From the NCBI RefSeq assembly GCF_027942865.1, contig NC_134524.1:2826536-2890535 (forward strand): DNA of 64,000 nucleotides. Direction: 5' to 3'. The DNA is from Odontesthes bonariensis (Eukaryota; Chordata; Actinopteri; Atheriniformes; Atherinopsidae). The notes beneath the pieces were generated by a model that ran no database searches, was not told where the DNA came from, and saw only the letters and a list, made by a program, of their open reading frames with translations. Made by a program: the position numbers and the translations under genes. Of the stretch, positions 56,295 through 64,000 are shown one piece after another; within the stretch, counting starts at the first letter, position 1; each line of letters begins with the position of its first letter.

Positions 56295-58469
56295 AGATTC
56301 TCCCACTGTGAGCGGCAGAAAGCGCTTTCTAAGAAACTCTTAAGGACATAATAGCTGTGGGGACGTAGCTACCACAAGAACACAATACAACTCCAAGTCT
56401 GTGCTGAACATTTTCCACTGAAATGCTCAGGGTACGCCAAACACAGTCAGCTTAAAACTAAAGGGAACAAAAACAGCCTGAAGCAGGTTTAAATGATCAG
56501 CGTTTCAGTTTGTAGAAACAATCCAATAAAGTATAAGGGTGTCATGTGCACACTCTGCCACCAGGTGTTCTGGGTAAGTTGTGTAGCCTTCGGGGCAGAA
56601 GAAGAAGAAGAAGAAGAGTTGTGGACTAAAACAACATGAGCAGCGCGACAGAGCATCTGAGATTACAGCAGAATGTCTGTTGGGTAAATCTGCTCAGTAC
56701 CTGATTGTGTGAGTAACTGAGCAGTTGTAGAAGCAACAAACAGATCAGTTCAGTTTTCTCCTGTTAAACGGTTCAATTCAAAGTAGCGTTAGCCTGCTTA
56801 GCTGCCTTTTCCCTCAGTGCAGCCATGACGTTTGGACTAAAATCCGTTCACACGTCTGATTCCAACACAACAGACATTTGAAAGAGTTTCACAGCTTGAA
56901 GTTGAGCCTCGTGCCCTTTTAGTGTTGGAACAGCCTTAACTTTCAGCTTCAGTCATCAGCATCATACAGCTGTCTGGGAAGTACAGGGAACAACTCCAAA
57001 CCTTTTTCAGACTGCGTTAAAGATTTCTGGGTCTTTGGGGAAGATGATAAGGGTCAACTTTCCCTCGTAACCAAACACACATTTTCTTCAAAAATATCTG
57101 TGTAGCAAGAACATGAAAAGCATGAGAAAAGTTAACATCTGCCCTTTAATGAAATGCAGAACAATGAAATAAAGACGAGTGTAAAGCTCGACTTCACATC
57201 AAACTGAAATGATATATTGCTTCTTCAGATGTTTACAGAAATACCCACAGCTGGTGCAAAGCTACTTTGTGGATCTTAACTTTAAACAAAACAAATATGT
57301 TCAGTATAACAGAATAAACATGTTTCTACTTTCAAACAGACTGCATTTTGTTCTGTCCATCAACTCACAATTGATGCCATGTTTGTCTTGAACGTCGGGA
57401 GATCCGTCCCCAGTAAAAGCAATCCCAACAAATCATAAAGCACTTTCAATGGTTCTTCAAACATGTGCTCCCCACAGAACATTCAGAACTAAAGTCCTTA
57501 CAAGAGAAGGTGGTAATCCACAAAGAAGATTTTTAATCTGAACAAAGGCAAGGCTTCTGATTGGTAGTTCCTGTTGCTGCTCCCAGGTGAATGCTTGCTT
57601 ATCTGCCGTAAAAATTGTTGTTGATTTAAGCCAATCATTTCTCTGCAGTGTGACTACGTTGGTGTTTCTTTAGACTATCTAATCGAGTGAAAGCTGCCCC
57701 ACACTGACCACAGCTGTATGGCTTCTCTCCTGTGTGAATACGTTGGTGTCTCTTTAGACTAGATAATGTAGTGAAAGCTGCCCCACACTGACCACAGATG
57801 AAAGGTTTCACTCCTGTGTGAATACGTTGGTGTGTCTTTAGACTACATGATGCAGTGAAAGCTGCCCCACACTGACCACAGCTGTATGGCTTCTCTCCTG
57901 TGTGAATACGTTGGTGTTTCTTTAGATGACCTAATCCAGTGAAAGCTGCCCCACACTGACCACAGCTGTATGGCTTCTCTCCTGTGTGAATACGTTGGTG
58001 TGTCTTTAGACTAGATAATACAGCGAAAGTTGCCCCACACTGACCACAGCTGTATGGCTTCTCTCCAGTATGAATTATCTGATGATACCTCAGATTTGAT
58101 CGTTTGATAACTTTCCCACAGTCCTTACAGCAGTGCCATCTGGATCCCTCTTGGGCTCCATGTTTCTGCAATGACAGAGAGGAAGAAGACTTTGATCCTT
58201 TTGAAGTTCACACAAAAGATTTCTCTAAGCTAACCTACGCTAACCAACATATTCTAACTGGAGCTGGACAGACCGAGCCACACAGGTCTCAATATCTCAG
58301 ATTAAACATGAACGCTGAGGGTGCGTTTATAAGTGCCCTCAGCTATCAGCACTGTGCTCTGATGTGTTCTGCACATGTTCAGCTTTTTAAGCAGTAAACT
58401 CTTGCATTTTGCTCTTTTACTAATTCTTTTTGTCATGATGAAACTCTGAAAAGGAACTTGGGCTACAAT

Positions 58470-58470
<1 letters not shown>
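56295..58470 (-). repeat. Zinc-finger inverted duplication, right arm
   Basis: Reverse complement of the left arm 44625-49505, without the Tc1/mariner element and with five fewer zinc fingers. It contains the empty TA site at about 56765. Confidence 0.9.
57635..58165 (-). CDS. C2H2 zinc-finger protein, last exon with 6 fingers
   Basis: The exon starts after CATTGCAG (58166-58173 on -) with KHGAQEGSRWHCC and stops near 57635. The first finger is the same as in the left copy (CCKDCGKVIKRSNLRYHQIIH). Five further fingers have different contact residues (VSST, GGHK, ASST, TSSR, RDSK). It ends RSHTAEK, so the final linker has decayed from TGEK to TAEK. The flanks of the arm match closely, whereas finger content differs, so unequal recombination or selection on fingers is likely. 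Upstream exons are not recognised. Confidence 0.75.
   Translation of the reverse strand, partial: KHGAQEGSRWHCCKDCGKVIKRSNLRYHQIIHTGEKPYSCGQCGATFAVLSSLKTHQRIHTGEKPYSCGQCGAAFTGLGHLKKHQRIHTGEKPYSCGQCGAAFTASCSLKTHQRIHTGVKPFICGQCGAAFTTLSSLKRHQRIHTGEKPYSCGQCGAAFTRLDSLKKHQRSHTAEK

Positions 58471-58535
<65 letters not shown>
58470..58535. repeat. (TAGA)n microsatellite
   Basis: About 16 TAGA units at the right edge of the inverted duplication. Confidence 0.95.
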
Positions 58536-59153
58536 CACATAAAACTATCAAAGTCACCTATAAAGCCTCACAGTATTCTAAGAAAAGATACAATTCCAAT
58601 AAAAATGGTCCTGTCACGTTGGCAAGGGTCCAATTAATGTACTCCATTAAAATAGTTAGTCTATAACAAGTATTTCACCCACAAAGACACAAAGTCTGCG
58701 GCAGCTAACTTTCAGAATTTCTGTCGGAAGCATATTTTTCCACACATTCTTGATCATAACTTCAGTTAGCATGCATGTTTTAGCCCCAACGTCATACCGA
58801 AACAGCTCTGGTCTTTTAGCTTTTGAATGACATCTTACTTGTTCCAATAGATGACTGTTTACCCTGTCTGCTGGGGCACAATAATCAGTTACTCACTGAT
58901 GCGTCAAAAGTATCTGCACTACTTGTTTCGTGTGCGGCTCGAACCAGTTTACTTTGGAGTGGCGGATTGAATAGCAAATGGCATTCTGAAAAAAACGGCA
59001 TGACGCGCGATGGGTGGGATTTCTCCCATAAACAGCCACAGGTGTGCGTAAACATTTCCTGTGCAAGTAGCCGCTGATTTCAGGAGTTGCAAATTACGCA
59101 TCGCTGTGCGTAATTCGAAATTCTGCAGTTATTAGTCTTCTTGTGTCTACAAA
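58536..59153. other. No gene recognised
   Basis: A - strand frame at 58847-58656 (PELFRYDVGAKTCML) is not recognised. The stretch before 59154 may be the 5' region of the following exon. Confidence 0.3.
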
Positions 59154-59329
59154 ATGGCTAAACGGACTTGGAAAACTAAATATACTATGGAGAAAGCCTT
59201 GGAGGTTTGTCTACGGCGGGACAGTGATGCTTCTGACGAGTGTGTGTCAGAGGAAGACAGTGATGTGTCGTTCATTGACTCTGAAGAAGAAGAAGCATTT
59301 TCTGATGACGGAAACGTTACTCTTGACAA
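59154..59329 (+). pseudogene. Possible piggyBac-like (PGBD) transposase first exon
   Basis: ATG at 59154 opens MAKRTWKTKYTMEKALEV followed by an acidic Asp/Glu/Ser stretch (SDASDECVSEEDSDVSF, SEEEEAFSD), the composition of the N-terminus of piggyBac-derived proteins. It ends at a good donor (GACAA/GTAAGT). The next exon is not present: an RTE-like LINE begins at 59385. The family call rests on composition only. Confidence 0.35.
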
Positions 59330-59384
59330 GTAAGTATTATTTACATTTTATTGTTATTTTATTTAATATTATTGTACTCATAGC

Positions 59385-60370
59385 CCCCCCATGAGCTGTC
59401 ACCTTACCGTGGTGGTGGGGGTTTGCGTGTCCCAATGAGTCTGGGAGCTATATTGTCTGGGGCTTTAAGCCCCTGGTAGGGTCACCCATGACAAACAGAT
59501 CCTAGATGAGGGACCAGACAAAGAACAGCTTATAAAACCCCCATGATGAAGAAGATTTTTGGAGAATGTGTTCCCTTGCCCAGACGCGGGTCACCGGGGC
59601 CTCCCCCTGGAGCCAGGCCCAGGGCTGGGGCCCGCCGGCGAGTGCCTGGTGGCCGGGTCTGTGCCCGTGGGGCTCGGTCGGGCACAGCCCAAAGAAACTA
59701 CACGAGTCCCCCTTCTGACGGGCTCACCACCCGTGGGAGGGGCCATGGGGGTCGGGTCAGTGTGAGATGGGTGGCAGCCTTGGCGGTCTGATCCTCGGCT
59801 GCTGAAGCTGGCTCTTGGGACGTGGAACGTCACCTCTCTGCTGGGGAAGGAGCCTGAGCGTGTGCGCGAGGCTGAGCGGTTCCGGCTAGATATAGTTGGA
59901 CTCACCTCGACGCATGGCTTGGGCTCCGGAACCAGCCTCCTCGAGAGGGGTTGGACTCTCTTCCACTCTGGAGTTGCCCGCGGTGAGAGGCGTAGAGCAG
60001 GTGTGGGCATACTTATTGCCCCCCGGCTAGGCGCCTGTACATTGGGGTTTACCCCGGTAGACGAGAGGGTAGCCTCCATCCGCCTTTGGGTGGGGGGACG
60101 GGTCCTGACTGTTTGTGCTTATGCACCGAACGGCAGTTCAGAGTACCCACCCTTTTTGGAGTCCAGGGAGGACACCCCCCCCCGATCTGAATCAGAGTGG
60201 TGTTTTGTTGTTGGACTTCTGTGCTCGTCACGGACTGTCCATAACGAACACCATGTTCAGGCATAAGGGTGTCCATATGTGCACTTGGCACCAGGACACC
60301 CTAGGCCGCAGCTCGATGATCGACTTTGTGGTCGTATCGTCGGACTTGCGGCCGTATGTCCTGGACACTC
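59385..60370 (+). pseudogene. RTE-like LINE, 5' part, with the best-preserved 5' region
   Basis: Begins CCCCCCCATGAGCTGTCACC and runs through a 5' untranslated region of about 330 bp to the endonuclease: [41 protein letters not shown]. Compared with 20782-23828 it lacks about 125 bp near 60165, which removes the GDFN catalytic block, so this copy cannot make an active endonuclease. It breaks off at 60370 inside DLRPYVLDT and continues at 63567. Confidence 0.8.
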
Positions 60371-61190
60371 CATCGTGCTGATGGCTACATGCGATGCACG
60401 TTATCGATTCACGATGGTGGATGTTGGTGCTTTTGGCCGCGAAAGTGATGGAGGAGTTTTCCAGAGGAGCCGTTTTGGGTCTGACCTGCTAGAACGCAGC
60501 CTTCAGCTTCCACAGCCTGTTGCCCTTCCAGGGACGAACATCACCATACCCTTTGTGTTCGTGGGAGATGCTGCCTTCCCTCTACATGAGAACATGATGC
60601 GGCCATATGCAGGTATGTAAACAAATACACATCGTGCTATGTCCTTACATTTACTTTAAAATGTGTCAGTTTTATGTATATGTAAACTAAATTTTGAATA
60701 CTGCTTTAAGTAATGTACAACCACTTTCTATTCAACAGGTATCAACCTGGAAGATGCCAAAAAGGTGTACAACTACAGACACTCCAGGGCCCGCAGGATG
60801 ATCGAGAACAGCTTTGGCATCCTTGCTGCACGCTGGAGGATTCTTGGCAGGCCCATTGAATTCTATCCGGACAAAGCAGAGGCCGTAGTGAAGGCATGTA
60901 TTGCGCTCCACAACATGCTGGCATACACAGATGCTGCAGTGGCACCACAAAGAAGCTACATCCCTCCCGGCATTGCTGATACTGTGACAACTGCAGGTGA
61001 CATTGTGCCTGGTGAATGGAGGAGACTTTGCCAAGCTGACACAAACCTGACAGATACTGCTGGATTGTCGACAGCACATGCATCCCGTAGAGCAGTGGCA
61101 GTGAGGGATGACTTCAAGACTTTTTTCCAGACGCCACAAGGAAGTGTTCCTTGGCAGGACGCTGCCATCCGGAAAGGATGCCTGAACTAG
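60369..61190 (+). pseudogene. PIF/Harbinger (HARBI1-like) transposase, N-terminally truncated
   Basis: Exons 60369-60612 and 60739-61190 join at GT-AG (PYAG to INLEDA). Words: [40 protein letters not shown] (catalytic Asp in GDAAF), NYRHSRARRMIENSFGILAARW (catalytic Glu in IENSFGI) and EAVVKACIALHN. The helix-turn-helix N-terminus and first catalytic Asp are missing because the left part was deleted, so the protein cannot be an active transposase. The C-terminal stop at 61188-61190 is normal. Confidence 0.85.
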
Positions 61191-61389
61191 TTCATGACAC
61201 CATTGTGACCCGGACAGTAATCCTGAACTAGTTGGTGTGGTTCAATGTACATATTGCATTGTGAATATCATGTGATTCTTCTGTTCTTATGTTTGTACTA
61301 ATGTGTCATGCATACAGTTTGGGTAATAAATTCTGACTGCTTCGTACACTGCTTACGTTGTGTGGTGTTTTGCATGATGTAACACAATA

Positions 61390-61575
61390 ACAGCTGTATG
61401 GCCATCTCTTATAAACAGCTGTGTAGACATCTATTATAAACAGCTGTGTAACCATCTCTTATAAACAGCTGTGTAGCCATCTATTATAAACAGCTGTGTA
61501 GAGATCTATTATAAACAGCTGTGTAGCCATCTATTATAAACAGCTGTGTAACTATCTCTTATAAACAGCTGTAGG
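61390..61575. repeat. About 29-bp minisatellite
   Basis: Six to seven units of a TATTATAAACAGCTGTGTAG/CCATC type with small changes, beginning CAGCTGTATGGCC. It lies 3' of the transposase. Confidence 0.9.
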
Positions 61576-61867
61576 GGAGAGCGGGTAATGTGAGGCACTT
61601 TTGTATTATTTAGTATTGTACTTGAGTAGCTTTTATGAGTACTTTGTACTTTTCAAGTAGTTTTTAAAATTAATACTTTTGCATTTTGACCCAAGTACTT
61701 TACTCAATTACACTGGAACCTGGCCTGAGTACTGAGTTTTAAAAAATTAGACTGAGAGACAAAATGCCATGCAAAATAATACAACAATCTGCCAGAAATG
61801 AAAGATTATGCAGGATTGCACACAGCATTTCCACTATTGTACTTGTCCCACCTATCTTGGATCACCA

Positions 61868-62092
61868 TCACCTGCCTATTCATAGCTGATGGTCCAGGGC
61901 AGGCAGGTGGTTACCATGTGAAAGGATGGCATTCCTGAAGTTAGCACCTTCCTCCAGAGTTCATTGACACATATGACTCATGGCCATGACGCCACACCAT
62001 CACCTAACTATTCATAGCTGATGGTCCCAGGGCAGGCAGGTGAAAGGATGGCATTCCAGATGTTAGCACCTTCCTCCAGAGTTCATTAGATA
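61868..62092. repeat. Diverged tandem duplication of about 130 bp
   Basis: TATTCATAGCTGATGGTCC, GGCAGGCAGGTG, AAAGGATGGCATTCC and TTAGCACCTTCCTCCAGAG occur twice in the same order (from about 61878 and about 62008). Confidence 0.9.
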
Positions 62093-62404
62093 GAAAACAA
62101 CCATTGTGTTATCACACAGCCAACAGTGAGCTCATGTAATAAGTGTCTCACATAACCTACACATAAGATTCATGTTGGCTTATTTTCGCCTTTGCTTATG
62201 TCTTTATCGCTGTTTATGTTTCGCCCTACACAAGACCTACAAAAGATCGCCAAACACATTTTGAAGTTACACAAGGGCTTTATTGCTAAATGGAAGGGCA
62301 CAGTGTTTCAAATAAGAGCAACAATAAATTCAAAAATTACAAAAATACAAAAAACATATGTACAAAAAAAATGGGAGATGTCTTCATGTCACATCACTGG
62401 TGGA

Positions 62405-63357
62405 TCACTGCTTCTTCTTGTACTCCAGGACGATACCCCACACCTTGTCCATCACCTCGTCCCGGTAGCGTGGTGGCACGTCGTTGTCGACCCACCCTGA
62501 CAGGATCGTGAACAACTGCATGGACGCCGACTGGGGCACCTGGGGCACCTGGGGCTGCTGTGGCTGCGACAACATTGCCAGCACCGAGTTGTCCATCTCC
62601 ACTGCTCTGTCCTTCAGCCACTGAAGCACCTCAGCGTCCTGGTCCTCAGCTGCCTGGCGTTTCCTCCTCTTTGTTGTCGAGGCAGCGGAGACGCTCGGCA
62701 CGGGTGCTGCAGCAGGTGTCACAGGCGTTCCTCTCGCTACCCGAGGCACTGGGGTTGGAGGGCATGCCCGGGGCGCTGGTGTTGGGGGGCCGGTCCGGGG
62801 CATGGTGGCAGGTGTAGGAGCTCCCAGACAGAAGGCGGCGGGTGACTCTGGGAAGAGCTGTCTGCTGCTGGAGGTTGGGCGGTGGCAAGGTGTTGCAGCC
62901 TCCTCGCTGTCTTCCTGGGACAGCGTAATCTACGACAATAAGCAAAATAAATAAATAAATAACCTGTTCCGTTGCCATCACACAAACCAGACTCTGATTT
63001 CAATGAGATAGGTGATCGCCTATGAACCAAATAGTTTATGCTTACCACAGGGTAATTCGTGGAAGTTTCGCGATGTTTAACAAAATCGTTCAGCCATGCC
63101 AATTCGGAGAGGATTGCAGGAGGCCTGCTGTATCCGTCGCCACTTCTGTGCGCAACCTTCTTCTTCGCCTTCACGAATCGGTCACGGATGCATTTCCATG
63201 TTTTCTTCACCTCCACCACCGACTGCCCCAGATGCCTGCCGATTTCCCCCCAAGAATTCGACACTGCCGTGTTGTCCCAGTGTAACTTCATAGACGTGTC
63301 GTACAGATGTTTGTAGAGGCGCACCCTCTCGGTCACCGCGGTCTCTGCAGTGTTCAT
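62405..63357 (-). CDS. Harbinger partner protein with MADF/Myb-like domain, intact
   Basis: Exons 63357-63046 and 62929-62405 join at GT-AG to give 278 residues. Exon 1 is a MADF (SANT/Myb-like) DNA-binding domain: RLYKHLYDTSMKLHWDN, SWGEIGRHLGQSVVEVKKTWKCIRDRF, SELAWLNDFVKHRETS. Exon 2 is a Pro/Ser/Ala-rich linker, then a basic patch (KRRKRQ) and a C-terminal segment (QLFTILSGWVDNDVPPRYRDEVMDKVWG). In PIF/Harbinger elements this protein binds the ends and carries the transposase to the nucleus. It is intact although its transposase is truncated. Confidence 0.8.
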
Positions 63358-63566
63358 GTTTCCTTTCTCTTGGTCAGCTGTTTCCGGTTGAGCTCGCGCG
63401 AAGTCAGAAAAAAAAAAGTTGTGTGCACGACCTTGTGACGCGCGAGGATTTTTTAGCTTGCGACGGGGGGCGTGGCAGAATTTTGGGTCACGTGACCGTT
63501 TGCGCCATTTGCGACCAGCTAGTAAGAATGGGTCAAAGCGAGGTTGCGCCGAGTAAGAATCAGGCT

Positions 63567-64000
63567 TTAGGTGGTCGGCGCCTGTCGTGGCGGCAATCCC
63601 CGAACCCGCTGGTGGACACCAGTGGTGAGGGAAGCCGTCAAGCTGAAGAAGGAGTCCCATCGGGCCTTTTTGGCCAGTGGGACTCTGGAAGCAGCTGATG
63701 GGTACCGACAGGCCAAGCGGAACGCGACCTCGGCGGTTGCTGAGGCAAAAACTCGGGCTTGGGAGGAGTTCGGGGAGGCCATGGAGAACGACTTCCGGAC
63801 GGCCTCGAAGAGATTCTGGTCCACCATCCGGCGGCTCAGGGAGGGGAAGCGGTGCACCGTCAACACCGTGTATGGTGAGGGCGCGGCTCTGCTGACTACA
63901 ACTAGGGACGTCGTGAGTCGGTGGGGGGAATACTTCGAGGGCCTCCTCATCCTACCGACACGCCTTCCGATGAGGAAGCAGAGTTGGGGAGCTCGGACGT
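63567..64000 (+). pseudogene. RTE-like LINE, continuation at the window edge
   Basis: Resumes at [29 protein letters not shown] and reads to FEGLL, the linker before RT. A one-base loss near 63950 relative to 22211 shifts the frame. The copy continues beyond the window, so its 3' end is unknown. Confidence 0.85.

Larger units (their letters stand above)
60369..63566. mobile_element. Left-truncated PIF/Harbinger element inside the LINE
   Basis: Two genes of the PIF/Harbinger type lie here in convergent orientation: transposase (+) and a MADF/Myb-like protein (-). The left end starts in the middle of the transposase frame, and about 270 bp of LINE sequence is missing (between reference positions about 21566 and 21840). 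A deletion after insertion therefore removed the left end of the element together with the LINE flank. The right end lies near 63566, but no TIR pair can be set. Confidence 0.75.

Noticed and set aside
58302..58538. A - strand frame with repeated LSIYLSIY residues.
   Set aside because: Translation of the (TAGA)n microsatellite.
1..64000. CRISPR arrays, tRNA or rRNA genes, bacterial operons.
   Set aside because: None seen. Tandem repeats present are minisatellites without spacers, and gene structures are spliced and eukaryotic.

Overview
The window looks like nuclear DNA of a bony (teleost) fish. Its spliced genes have GT-AG introns, and it carries fish-type LINEs (L1, RTE-like, Rex1-like, L2-like), hAT, Tc1/mariner, piggyBac-like, PIF/Harbinger and Kolobok-like DNA transposons, and a tandem C2H2 zinc-finger gene family. 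Almost no unique host sequence is visible. It is a repeat-dense block in which elements have landed inside other elements, and many boundaries can be set to the base from target-site duplications (TSDs) and terminal inverted repeats (TIRs).

Layout. 1-8350: an L2-like LINE split by a 6.6 kb TTAA-flanked Kolobok-like transposon (924-7497). That element holds two convergent spliced genes: a P2X7 C-terminal ('ballast') domain protein on + (1207-2368) and a THAP-domain transposase on - (7155-2349), overlapping tail to tail by 20 bp. 8371-34735: two nested pairs of inverted repeats (outer arms of about 2.2 kb with a 12-bp-unit minisatellite, inner arms of about 0.59 kb). Between the arms lie a 5.2 kb DNA transposon with an unassigned DDE-type transposase (11672-16872, itself carrying a TTAA MITE and a hAT MITE), a full-length L1 (18131-26263) interrupted by an open RTE-like LINE (20782-23828), a Rex1-like LINE, and a hAT inside a hAT (29610-32404).

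34736-44090: a BEL/Pao pol fragment split by an RTE-like LINE with an inverted 5' part, a nearly full-length Rex1-like LINE, a decayed L1 split by a MITE, and an endonuclease fragment. 44625-58470: an inverted duplication of a zinc-finger gene region, with 11 fingers in one copy and 6 in the other. One arm carries a Tc1/mariner element (46746-49037) with an intact three-exon transposase, and the other arm supplies the empty site. The spacer holds a decayed hAT transposase split by a TA-flanked MITE. 58470-64000: a piggyBac-like first exon, then an RTE-like LINE broken by a left-truncated PIF/Harbinger element that keeps its MADF partner gene.

The most interesting object is the Kolobok-like element, because it couples a transposase with a P2X7 ballast-domain protein. 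All family assignments come from reading motifs; no database search was run.
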